64,000 nt of DNA from Roridomyces roridus (taxonomy: Eukaryota; Basidiomycota; Agaricomycetes; Agaricales; Mycenaceae). Under the pieces are notes generated by a model. The model was not told where the DNA came from, ran no database searches, and saw nothing but the letters and a program-made list of their open reading frames with translations. The DNA lies in assembly GCA_029378245.1 (NCBI GenBank), contig JARKIF010000078.1, forward strand, positions 89,794-153,793, written 5' to 3'. Position numbers and translations under genes: made by a program. Positions 12,166 to 22,760 of the stretch are shown here, one piece after another. How positions within the stretch are numbered: position 1 is the stretch's first letter; every line of letters starts with the position of its first letter.

Positions 12166-15100
12166 ATGTTTGGCCTCACCTCCATGTTGACCAAGGAGGT
12201 CAATGGGAAAAAAGCGTCGCTCAGTCGCGATCTATGGCAATCCAACGCGTCCCCTGCTCTCCCCACCTTGCTGCATTCCCTCGGAGAATCGCGCTCTGTC
12301 CTCAGTCTAGCCGCAAGCCATCTCTACATCTTTTGCGGTAGTCAAAGCCAGGATATTCCAGTGAGTTTTATCCCTCGCGAATGCGCTGCTTTAACGGACG
12401 ACTCGAAAGGTATGGGACAAGAAGACTTTCCGTTTGAAGGACAAGCTTCGCGGTCATACCGGTTCGGTCTTGGCCCTCGAATACGTCGCAGAGCGGGAAT
12501 GGTTGTTCAGCGCCTCGGGCGACAGCACAGTCAGGATTTGGTCGACTACTAGTCTGGCCCCCATATACGAGCTGTCTCCTGTGAGTGGGCAAGGACGCGC
12601 AGTGATCATTCTTTCCTCACGAATTGATCACAGTACCTGGAAACCGCTGCAGGCGACCTGTTCTCCCTTGCCTGGTCGTCCTCGTTGCAAACCATATTCA
12701 TTGGCTGCCAAAACACGTCCCTGCAGTGGTACGACTTCCGTACAGAACTGCTCTCTCGGTCTCTCGACCTCTCGAGCACTGCCTCCTCTGGTCGCAGCAC
12801 ACCTCGCAAGGCCCACAAATTCTTCGACAGCTATCCGCAGTACGAGCGCAAACCGGCCGACATTTATGCGAACAACGGACCCAGTCGCGACACCTCTCCG
12901 CACTCTGATCGGAGCGTTCCATGGCCACGTCGAGGCTACCTGCACGTCCCGGCCGAGAATGTGCTCGATTCGGCGCATTATGGGTACATCTATTGCATGG
13001 CCATGCTTGACTCTATCGGCGGTGTTCGACTTGTGACGGGAAGCGGCGACGAGTTTGTCAAAGTGCATAGAGTTCATCATTCCCTCTTTCATTCCATTGA
13101 CACATTGAACAGGTCTGGGAATGCTCGGGAACGGATGCACCGACGGAATTGCACGCATTCGAGTGCAACAACGGGGCGATATACTCACTGGTCGTGAGAG
13201 ACGAGACTGTCTATGCTGGATGTCAAGATGGCGCTGTCAAGGTTCTGGACCTCGAAACCAATACGCTGGTTCGGACCATCATAGGGCAAGAGGGTGTCGA
13301 CGTTCTCTCCATGTCCCTCATCCACTCGGATTTATACACCTGCTCTGCCAATGGTCAAATCCAACGCTTTTCTGCTTCCTTTGACTGCACTGCGTCATGG
13401 CAGGGCCATAAAGGCATTGTTCTATCCTCCATTATCACCCACAACTACTTGAAAGATCGACTTTATCTCGTGACGGGAGGCAATGACGACAATATGAATA
13501 TTTGGGAACTGGGTCCTAGGGATGAGGAGGTCATCCAGAGTCCAATATCTCTGAGGCCTGATCAAGATACCTTGACCTACGCGCTCTCCAAATTCGTATC
13601 CATACCTAGCGTGAGCAGTCAACAGTCACATCGGGAAGATTGCAGGCAGGCCGCTATCTGGCTCAAGAAGTGTTTGACACAGTTGGGCGCGAGTACGACG
13701 CTGCTTCCGACAGGCGAGGGTATGAATCCTCTCGTACTCGGTACATTTACTGGCACTACACCCAAGAACAAGCAACCGAGGCCTCGTGTCTTGTTCTACG
13801 GGTAAACAACCCCGTTCGCGAGCGAATAAACATTCTAACTACCCTTTTCAGACACTACGATGTCATCTCAGCCCCATCTGAAGGCTGGGATTCTGACCCG
13901 TTCCACATGACTGGCCGAAATGGATATCTCTACGGCCGAGGGGTCACGGACAACAAGGGGCCGACGCTGGCCGCTGCTTGTGCCGTCGCTCATCTGCTCG
14001 CGACCCGTGCGCTTGCCGTCGACGTCGTGTTCCTGATCGAAGGAGAGGAAGAGTGTGGGAGCACTGGTTTTGGGGATGCTGTTCGGAAACACAAGGTAGT
14101 TTGTTTTTGCGACTTTCTTTCAGGACTCACGAGCTGCTTAGACTCTTGTTGGGCCCATTGATGCTATTTTGGTTAGGTATGTGCACCTTTGGGCTGTACA
14201 CGCCTTTCTAACCAATTCTTTGCAGCAATTCGACGTGGATTGCAGAGGATACTCCCTGTATTACGTATGGGCTCCGTGGAGTTATCCACTGTGCTCTTGA
14301 GATATCGAGCGATCTCCCCGACATGCATTCTGGTGTTGAAGGCGGCGCCGTCAGGGAGCCGCTGCTTGACATGTACTTGCGTCCGCCTATTGTCTTGACC
14401 GTTACTGACGAGGCGTAGGGTGCAATTGCTCGCCACTTTGACCGATGCTGAGCACCGGGTCCGTATTCCGTACTTCTGTAAGTTCTCGGCACCCATCATT
14501 TTCTGATGATCCGTCTGATTGCTCTTGAACAGATGATCGAGTGCGTCAGAAGACGGACGCAGAGAAAGAGCTGTACCAGCGACTCGCGGGAGTCACTGGA
14601 CAAGCACCTGAATCATTATCTTCCCGGTGGCGGGAGCCTTCTCTGACAGTTCACTCCATCGACATTTCCGGACCCAAGAGTCTGTATTCTGTGTTCTCCT
14701 CCCGATCTGTTTCTAACGACTATGTATACAGATCCCACTGTTATACCCGGCATGATCAAGTCCCAGTTGTCGCTACGAATCGTGCCAGATCAGGACCTGG
14801 ATTGCATTATCAAGGCGGTCGTCTCGCACCTGGAAACCTCCTTCCAAGCCCTGAAATCCCCAAACAAACTCAATGTCAGACTGCCTTTTCTTTCTTTCCG
14901 ACTTGTTCTCATCACCTGGATAGGTCAATGTTGATCACACGGCCGACTGGTGGCTCGGACGTTTGGACGACTTTTGGTTCAAGGCACTAGAAAGCGCCGT
15001 CCAGGAAGAATGGGGCATTGAACCGTTGCGCATACGAGAAGGAGGGTCTATTCCTTCCGTTCCTTTCCTAGAAAAGGAATTTGGGTGTCATGCGCTACAT

Positions 15101-15226
15101 CTCCCAATGGGCCAGAGCTCCGACCAAGCACATTTGCCGAACGAGCGGATATCCCTTGACAACCTGCAGCGTGGCAAATCGGTTGTCGAGCGGTTCCTCA
15201 CTACCGTTGGAGAGTCGCCTTCTTGA
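12166..15226 (+). CDS. DUG2: Dug2-type WD40 repeat plus M20 metallopeptidase (glutathione degradation)
   Basis: Counterpart of yeast Dug2, which with Dug3 forms the glutaminase-like enzyme that removes the gamma-glutamyl group of glutathione in the cytosol. The N-terminal ~430 residues form WD40 repeats ('LRGHTGSVLALEYV', 'WLFSASGDSTVRIW', 'LVTGSGDEFVKVW', 'YLVTGGNDDNMNIWELG'). The peptidase M20 half follows from ~13600. Its metal ligands are visible: His in 'VLFYGHYDV', Asp in 'GRGVTDNKGP', the Glu pair in 'LIEGEEECGSTGF' (~14030-14060), and the late His in 'GCHALHLPMGQSSDQAHLP' (~15085-15140). Translation starts at 12166 ('MFGLTSMLTKEV') and ends at 15226. The fusion of the two domains is diagnostic; simple M20 dipeptidases such as Dug1 lack the propeller. 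Confidence 0.9.
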
Positions 15227-15617
15227 ATGGATCTGTAGATTAAACCCTGGCTTGTATTTATAGTAATCGAACGACAAGGAATAATATTAGGGCCAACTAA
15301 AAAACCAAATCAAAAACACACACAAGATGTCCAAGTTCCAGTGCCTCTGTGAAGCAAAAAAACGATCGCACTTGAGGCACCGTGACATAATATAGTAGCT
15401 AGGATCAGCCTACGCTTAGACAACAGAGGATGGAAGATAACACTGGGCACTGGGCACTGAACGGAATACGTCAGAGGAACTGTAAATAGACGATAAACCA
15501 ACAACAGCCAAAAAAATTCGAGAAACGCATCCGAGAAGAGAGATGTAGGTAGGTATATGGGTGTTTTGAGTATATGAGGGCGTGGTGTGAGTCGATGGGG
15601 CGTTAGCAGTCAGTCTT
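15227..15617. other. Convergent 3' flanks of DUG2 and the Msb2-like gene
   Basis: Both neighbouring genes end here. The stretch is A-rich with short A runs near 15290-15365, suitable for polyadenylation signals on either strand. No coding or RNA gene supported. Confidence 0.45.
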
Positions 15618-18489
15618 CTACCAATTCATACTGCTCTGCTGCAGAATCGGCGCAGAAATCGCAGCCGCAGCCACGTTCCGCCTCTGGGTCATTCCCGGCG
15701 TCCTGCTGTCATAATTCCCCTCCTCAGGCCGCTCGCCCTGGAAGCCACGCAGTGAGTCCTCTGCGAAATAGAAACTCCTTCTCCGCTGCCCGCCAACGCT
15801 GTCCTGGTCGAATTCACGGCCGTCAGGACGCGCGCCAGCAACATTCGGCGGGTCACTGAGTCGCCGATGAGCAAGTTCCGCGCGCCGCTTCCACGCACGG
15901 TACGCCAAGAAGAGAAGCACGAGAACCGCGATCGCACCAAGTGCAGTCACGACGCCGATGATCGCATCTTGTCGTGTCTTGCTCTGGCTCGTTGCACCCT
16001 CCGCCGTGTTTTGTGAGGATCCGCCACTGCTGCCACCTCCGTTGTTGGTAGAGGCCGGCGCTTGGACGGAATTCAGTGCGAATGCGGAGACAATGTGCGC
16101 GGCAAGCTCCGTCGCGATGGGGTTGTTGACACCCGTGTAAAAGAGCGAGTTCTTAGACCTTAGCGCAAGTTCGAGCTGGTCGACGGCCGATACCGGGTAC
16201 CAGGCAAGGAACAGTGTCTGCAATTGATCCTCCGTCGATTCACCCGTGTACGTCGCCGGGACGCGAACTTGCAGAGCGTAAGTGACCACATCGCTCGCTG
16301 CACATTTGTCAGTACACACACAACATCAAAAGGGAAAAAACGCACTGGAGATCCCACCCGCAGTGGCAAGCATGAGAGGCACCATCGCGAACAACTGCGA
16401 GCTTGAGACGGGGCTCTTAACGACAAAGTCCCAGTCAAGGAATTGATCGAATAGCAGGCTGATGAACGAGGAGTTGCTGCCTGGGTTCTGCCCCGGACCT
16501 CCCGGCGGGTAGATGCGCGAAGGAAGATCTGCGGGTAGCGCCGCCGTCGTAAGGGCCGTCGGGGCAGACGCCGTAAGTGAGATGGTCGTTGTCGCCTCGT
16601 CGGGGTTGGAAAGTGACAAGGCCGTAGTACTACTCAGGGGTGCGAGGGCCAGCGAAGACGCGGTCAGGATGAACGTCAAATCCGAAGCGATCGAGTCAAT
16701 GACGGTGGTGCTGCTACTGGCGACAGCGCTCGTCGAGGCACTGCCACTGAAGCTGCCACTGACACTGCTGGAGCTACCGGACGGGCCGGAAGGGAAAGCT
16801 GGTATAGAGGAGCTGGCAACCACAGACGCAGAGTCCGAGCCAGAAACCACCACCGAGCCCGAAGCCGAAACCACGGCCGAGCCCGAAGCCGAGCCCGAAG
16901 CCGAAACTACAGCCGAGCCCGAAGCCGAAACCACGGCCGAGCCCGAAGCCGAAACCACCACCGAGCCCGACGCCGAAACCGAGCCTGAAACCGAGCTCGG
17001 ATTGGTTGGCGGGGCACTATCACTTGCAGATACCGATGCAGACGCGGAAATGATGACTTGAGAGCCACTGGCACTGACAATCTCGCTTTTACTAGCGGAG
17101 AAGGTGACACTTCCGCTGCTGAGACTGAAAGACGAACTCGGGGGGTTGGTGACAACGGACAGGATGCTGGAAAGCACATTGGACGGTCCACTGTCACTTG
17201 CCGATGCCGAGGTGGGGACACTGGCCGAGGCGGAAGCACTCGAAGGAGGGTTAGTGATGACCGAGAGTACGCTCGAGAGCACATTCGTGTCGCTGGCCGA
17301 TGCCGAAGCACTTGTGGGGCTCGACACGATGTCACTTGCAGACGCCGAGGTGACGATGCCACTTGCTGAGGCCGAGGTGGGGCTCGACGCGATGTCACTT
17401 GCTGACGCCGAGGTGGGGGCACTGGCGGAGGCAGAAGCGCTCGTAGGAGGGCTGGTGACGACAGAGAGTATGCTCGAAAGCACATTCGTAACAGTATCAC
17501 TGGCCGATGCCGAAGCGCTCGTGGGGCTCGACGCGATGTCACTTGCTGACGCCGACGTGGGGACACCGGCGGAGGCAGAAGCGCTCGTAGGAGGGCTGGT
17601 GACGACAGAGAGTATGCTCGAAAGCACATTCGTAACAGTATCACTGGCCGAAGCGCTCGTGGGGCTCGACGCGGTGTCACTGGCCGACGTGGGGGCAGAA
17701 GCAGAAGCAGCGTCACTCGTCGATGTGGGCGCAGAGGCAGAAGCAGCGTCACTCGTCGATGTGGGGACAGAGGCAGAAGCCCCGTCTGTGCCGCTGGTGG
17801 ACGCCGAGACGGGGGCACTGTCAGTTGACGATTGCGGAGGGCTGGTGATGACAGAGAGGATGCTCGACAGGATGTTGACCGGCGACGACGACGATGCCGC
17901 GGCAGAACTGCTATCCGTGGGTGATGCAGAGCTGCTGTCCGTGGGCGAAGCAGAGCTACTGTCTGTGGGTGATGCAGAGCTACTGTCCGTGGGTGATGCA
18001 GAGTTGCTATCCGTCGGCGATGCAGAGCTGCTATCCGTGGGTGATGCAGAACTGGCACTGTCCGTCGGCGATGCAGAGCTGCTGTCCGTGGGCGACGCAG
18101 AGCTGCTGTCCGTGGGCGACGCAGAACTGGCACTGTCCGTGGGTGAAGCAGAGCTGGCACTGTCCGTGGGCGAAGCAGAGCTGGTGTCGGTGGCGGACAG
18201 GCTCGTGGACGTAGCCGGGGGAAGAGACACGGATTGGGAGTCCGTGGGGTTGGTCGGAGGGTTGAGCAAAGGACCAACGAGGGGCAGGTTATCGCCCAGA
18301 TCCCGCTGAGCGACTGTGCGTGCTGTATTAGTGGCGAGTGCTGGAAAGAGGGAGCCAAGACGCACCCTTCAAACGATACCGTGCCGCCTGAGCCGCGCGA
18401 CGGACATGAGAACGGTTGAGCGAAGAGTCAGCGTGAGCGTTCGTAGAGGCGACAAGGGCGAGGATGAGGAAGAGGGGGTGGAAGAGCAT
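15618..18489 (-). CDS. Msb2-like signalling mucin (single-pass surface sensor)
   Basis: Predicted cell-surface mucin of the Msb2/Hkr1 type, which feeds Cdc42 and MAPK pathways for filamentation or osmostress in other fungi. The true start is in a short first exon at 18489 encoding a signal peptide ('MLFHPLFLILALVASTNA'). A 53-nt intron (donor GTGCGT at 18365, acceptor before 18312) links it to about 480 residues of Ser/Thr/Pro-rich repeats. After 'LPSRIYPPGGPGQN' (~16500) comes a non-repetitive extracellular domain ('DFVVKSPVSSSQLFAMVP', 'YPVSAVDQLELALRSKNSLFY') that matches the pattern of the Msb2 membrane-proximal domain. One transmembrane helix follows (~15890-15965, 'GAIAVLVLLFLAY') with an adjacent basic stretch, then a ~90-residue cytoplasmic tail. 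The stop is TAG at 15618-15620. The family call rests on architecture and the membrane-proximal block; sequence identity in this family is low. Confidence 0.72.
17377..17664. repeat. 144-bp tandem duplication in the mucin repeat region
   Basis: Two adjacent copies, 17377-17520 and 17521-17664, are nearly identical; the second has a short deletion near its end. The period is a multiple of three (48 codons), so the frame is kept. The encoded unit carries a 'LSSILSVVTSPP' core flanked by SASA runs. A more diverged copy lies at about 17210-17376. Confidence 0.85.
17899..18205. repeat. Short in-frame repeats encoding SSASPTD units
   Basis: About fourteen copies of a 21-30 nt unit are read on the minus strand as 'SSASPTD' or 'SASSASPTD'. 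They are sites for dense O-glycosylation in the mucin. Unit lengths are all multiples of three. They create long shadow frames on the plus strand, which are not genes. Confidence 0.85.
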
Positions 18490-19393
18490 ATCGAGTAGAG
18501 AGATGTAGAAGGAGCGTGAGAGCTACTGCAGGGCAGCAGAGGAGGAGGAGAGCCCAATGTGAACGGGGGGAAGAAGAGACTGCTTGAGTTTGATCAGCTG
18601 TCACTGGCACCGTTGTTCGGCCCTTTCGTTTCAGCCAATTCCTCTGTCCTCTGCGTGTTCTGAGAGACTCCCAGTGGTGCAAGTGTACAAGGAACACACG
18701 TCCTTCCCCACGCCGAATGCTTTTTACCACCAAAAAAATCATGGAGGCAGGGTGGGCATCGCATCTCGATTCTCAAATCTATCAAGGGGTGCCGCGATGT
18801 CCGTCTCCCGTCGTCTCAGGAGCAGGCGCGCGACAGCGACTCTGGTTGCTCGCAATCCTCGTTGTTTCTGCGAGAAACTTTTACCGTTCACTACAAATTC
18901 CGTCCTACGACGAGCTCCACGATCACTGAGCAAAGTCTCCGTTGGCAAATATAACTCTCAAAAAGATGTGCTGCTGCGCCTGCCAAGCATTCCATAGGGG
19001 GGCTGACCGGTATCTCTGTTTTCACGGACTCGAGTCCCCAAACGTAACGCAACCAGGGTCGGGCCCCGGCGTGAAGTTTGACCTTGAGTTTGAAGATCAT
19101 GGCCAGCATCGACTCTTACGATGGAAAAGAGTTTGACGCAGTCCCTATCCCACTTGATCGCGCATTTACCGATTTTTCCGTCTGCCCGCCCTTGTGCCTG
19201 GCAATTTTATTCATTTATCAAGCAGCAATCGCCGTCCTTTGCTTGGCCGCGTAAAACTGCGCGCTCTAGGAGCGATTGTAATTGCCTTTAACAAGGTACT
19301 TCCTCAATGTTAGTATTTTACAAGCGTGTATCAGTCCAATGCTATGATACAACTACGATGCACACACGGTGCTTTTTGAGTAAATGAGTGGGG
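18490..19393. other. Intergenic region between the mucin start and the ILV2 stop
   Basis: About 900 bp without a supported gene. It should hold the mucin promoter on the left and the ILV2 3' untranslated region on the right. Several frames of 60-140 codons exist on the plus strand but show no domain and no codon pattern like the neighbours. Confidence 0.45.
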
Positions 19394-21475
19394 TCATGAC
19401 TTGCTACGCAAAGACGGATGCAGAATGTACTCGTGCAACGCTTTACCAGCAGCCACCATCGGGAACACATGCTCATTCGGCTCCACGAGACACTCCATAA
19501 GCACGGGCTTGTTGTTGTCGTACGCCAAGAACTCGGCCATCTTGGCGGGCAGCTCATCAGCAGTCGCGCATCGAATGGCGTGGACACCCATCGCCCGGGC
19601 GAGGGCGACAAAGTCGGGGTTCGTCATCCTCGTGTGCGAGTAGCGGGCGCCATAGAAGAGGTCTATTCAACGGTTCATATCGGTAATCAGAATGCTGGAA
19701 ATGGGACCCACCCTGCCATTGAAGCACCATGCCCTGGAATTCGTTGTTGAGCACGAGAACCTTGACACCAATATTGTATTGTGAAGCGGTGGCCAGCTCC
19801 ATGGCGGTCATGCTGAACGAAGCATCGCCGTCAACGTCAACGACAATCTTCTCCGGTGCAGCCACCTTGGCGCCAATCGCCGCAGGCAGCCCAAAGCCCA
19901 TCGTCTGAGGAGGAATTAGCAAAGCACTTTCAAATCTAGAACAAAAGCACTTACACCCAGTCCACCCGAACTGACAATCGACTGGGGGTGCGTCCACCGG
20001 TAGAATTGCGCAGCCCACATTTGATGTTGCCCAACACCAGTAGCGACCACGACATCCTTCTTACGATCCCGGGTTTGCTCGTCCAGCGCTTGAATGACCT
20101 CTTGCGGCTTCATCAACGCTCCCTTCTCGCTCGGCGTGAACGTGAACGGATAGTCCTTTTTCCACCCTGCGATATCCGCAAACCACCTCTGACGAGGGGC
20201 AGACCGAACATGCGGCACGAGAGCAGCCATGTTTTGCACGACATCGCCGAGAACGGGAATCGTCGCCTGGACGACCTTGTTCACGTTCTTGGGCTGGATC
20301 TCGAAATGAATGATTCCACCGCGACCCTGAGCAGCTGCTGCGCGCGCCTCGGGGGCAAACGTAGGGAGCGTGCCCGTAACACGATCATCGAACCGCGCAC
20401 CAAACGCGATGATGACATCTGCCTGTTGCATGGCCAAGTTGGCGTAAGCAGAGCCGTGCATGCCCAACATGTGCAAACTCTTGTCGTTGGTCTCGTCAAA
20501 TGCGCCGAGACCCTGGAGAGTCGTGCAAACGGGAATGTTGCCCTGCTCTGCGAGCTGAGCGAGCAGCAAGGGACCACGGGGAGACGAGAGAACACCGGCG
20601 CCGGCAAAGATGACGGGACGCTGAGCCTGGTTGATGAGCTCAGCGGCTTGGTGGATGAGGGCAGGGTCGGTCGGCGGCTCGGGAAGGGCAAGAGGGTTTG
20701 ACGGCAGACCGAGGGCAGCGTGACCGGGGGTGGTTTGTTTGAAGGGTAGCGCAGCACGAAGGATGCCGGCGGTGACGTCCTTGGGGAGATCCACAAGCAC
20801 GGGACCTGGACGACCAGAGGTTGCGATTTTGAAGGCCTCGTTTATGCGACGAGGGAGCTCTGCAATGTCCTTTACCATGACATTCCATTTGGTGCAGCTG
20901 CGCGAGATTCCAACGATATCGGCTTCTTGGAAAGCGTCGGATCCGATAGCCGATGTCGCAACCTGGCCCGAAAATACGACGAGCGGGATACCGTCGGACA
21001 GAGCGTCCTGCATTGGAGTAATGACGTTCGTTGCGCCAGGACCGGAAGTAACGAGTACAACGCCAGGTTTGCCGGAGACACGAGCATAGCCCTCTGCCAT
21101 GTGGCCCGCACCCTGCTCGTGTCGAGGAAGCACAAAGTCAAAGTGGGGCGAGTTGTAGATGGCGTCGAACACGGGCAGGATCGCGCCGCCAGGGTAGCCA
21201 AAGATGTGCTTGACGTCGTGTCGCAGCATCATCTCGTGGAAAATCTCTCCGCCGGTGAGGCCCACGAAAGAATGGTCCAGGAGTTCATTGGGAGGGGGAC
21301 CATAATTCTGAGGTGCTGGAGTTGGAGCTGCAGTTCCCTGCGGTACCTGTTGAAAGCCAGGAGACGCTACAGGCCGAACGGGTGGGGCCGGGCTGGCGCC
21401 AACGGTGGAAGAGCGCGAGATGCTGCGAAGAGCAATGCGCGAGGGCCGCAGACCAGGCCTTGGTCTCAACAACAT
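19394..21475 (-). CDS. ILV2: Acetolactate synthase catalytic subunit, mitochondrial
   Basis: Thiamine-diphosphate enzyme that makes acetolactate and acetohydroxybutyrate in valine, isoleucine and leucine synthesis, acting in mitochondria. Start at 21475 gives '[18 protein letters not shown]', an Arg/Ser-rich presequence; the upstream ATG at 21502 is less likely. The TPP N domain holds '[15 protein letters not shown]' and '[19 protein letters not shown]' with the catalytic Glu. The central domain has '[10 protein letters not shown]' and '[10 protein letters not shown]'. The C domain holds '[13 protein letters not shown]', and after an intron at ~19910-19955 '[13 protein letters not shown]' and '[11 protein letters not shown]', the cofactor/metal motif. 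A second intron (~19640-19710) precedes the last exon ending '[12 protein letters not shown]'. Length of about 660 residues is normal. Confidence 0.95.
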
Positions 21476-21602
21476 GGTGGAACAGAGCAAGGAGTGAGTC
21501 AAATGTGAAAAGTCACGCGAGCGAGTCAGATTGGAGAGACATAACGGAAAGTTGTAAAGAAGACATTCGATTAAGTAAATAAAAGGGTGGGGGTAACAGT
21601 CC

Positions 21603-22400
21603 TACAAGACGAGGCACTTGCCGTGGCCGCCAGATTTGGGGCGCTTGTTGGAAAGGAGTGCCGCCCGGGTGGCATACTGGAACACCTCCTTGACGCCCTC
21701 GCCCGACTTGGCAGAACACTCCAAGTAACTGCGAGCGCCAATCTTCTGGGCGACAGCCATGCCCTGAAAACAGATTGAGATGGGGGAAGGAACAGAGAAG
21801 GAAGAGAAAGACGGACCTCCTCGGGTGTCACGGGTCTCTGGCTCGTCTTCCGCAGCTCCTCAATGACACGGGGATCCCGACGCAGGTCCTTCTTGCAACC
21901 GACGAGAATGATAGGAAGACCGGCACAGAAGTGCATGACTTCGGAAATCCACTATTACATGTCGTTGTCAGGGACGGCATTGAACGTCATGCAACCGACG
22001 ACGGACCTTCTCCTGCACGTTATCGAGAGAGTCGGGGCTGTCGACGGCAAAGCAGATGAGGATGACGTGCGAGTCGGGGTATGAGAGCGGACGAAGACGG
22101 TCGTAGTCCTCTTGGCCAGCCGTATCCCACAAGGCGAGCTCAACATGCTTGCCGTCGACCTCGACGTCGGCGACGTAGTTCTCGAAGACGGTGGGGACGT
22201 AGACCTGTACACTCTTATCAGCGGACTGCAGCAGGCTGGGGAGGAAGAGGGGTACCTCGGGGAAGGTGCCCTTGGAAAAGACGATCAAGAGACAGGTCTG
22301 GAGCAAGGTGAGCACGCTGCTGGGCGGAAACAAGGACAATACAGACCTTTCCGCAAGCACCGTCGCCGACGATAACGAGCTTTCTCCTGATTTCAGACAT
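21603..22400 (-). CDS. RHO1: Rho-family small GTPase Rho1
   Basis: Small GTPase controlling cell-wall glucan synthesis, actin and the cell-integrity pathway at the plasma membrane. Start at 22400 ('[18 protein letters not shown]'); an intron splits the P-loop right after GACGK and the next exon begins with '[10 protein letters not shown]'. Switch I reads '[18 protein letters not shown]', switch II '[19 protein letters not shown]', the base-specificity motif 'LVGCKKDLR' (the family norm is GxKxD), and later '[12 protein letters not shown]'. The protein ends with the prenylation box CLVL at the TAG stop (21603-21605), which predicts geranylgeranylation. Five or more introns of about 50-70 nt. 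Divergent from SWA2 across 360 bp. Rho1 rather than Cdc42 or Rac is favoured by the [12 protein letters not shown] segment. Confidence 0.92.
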
Positions 22401-22760
22401 GGATGTAGGGTGTTGGGTAGAATGGCGTGGTCACCGTCAAAGGAGCTGTGTGTCTTTGCACGTGACAGGTCTGTGCACAATATCCATTCAATTCTCTCTC
22501 AAATTTCATTTTTATGGCGATAAGCATGCACAGCCAGAAGACGGCGAACAATTGACGCTGGCATTTCCTGCGGGTTTCATCCAACGCCGACAACGCCTGG
22601 CGCGAGACAGTAGAACAGGCGGAACATCGGAAATGCCATATCACTCTTTTACGTGCACTCCGGCGGGAACCAGAGAGTAACTACCTCCTGCGCAGTAGAG
22701 CCATCGTCGTCGTTGTCGCTAGTAAATACATGATTTGGTATCACATCATTCTGCACTTTC
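22401..22760. promoter_or_regulatory. Divergent promoter region of RHO1 and SWA2
   Basis: The 360 bp between two start codons facing away from each other must hold both promoters. No clear TATA box on either side. No other feature seen. Confidence 0.5.

Noticed and set aside
17104..18309. 401-codon plus-strand frame over the mucin repeats
   Set aside because: It is the mirror of in-frame Ser-rich repeats on the minus strand and has no start context, domain or signal of its own.
19988..20701. 237-codon plus-strand frame opposite ILV2
   Set aside because: It is the antisense of the conserved acetolactate synthase exon; no independent evidence.
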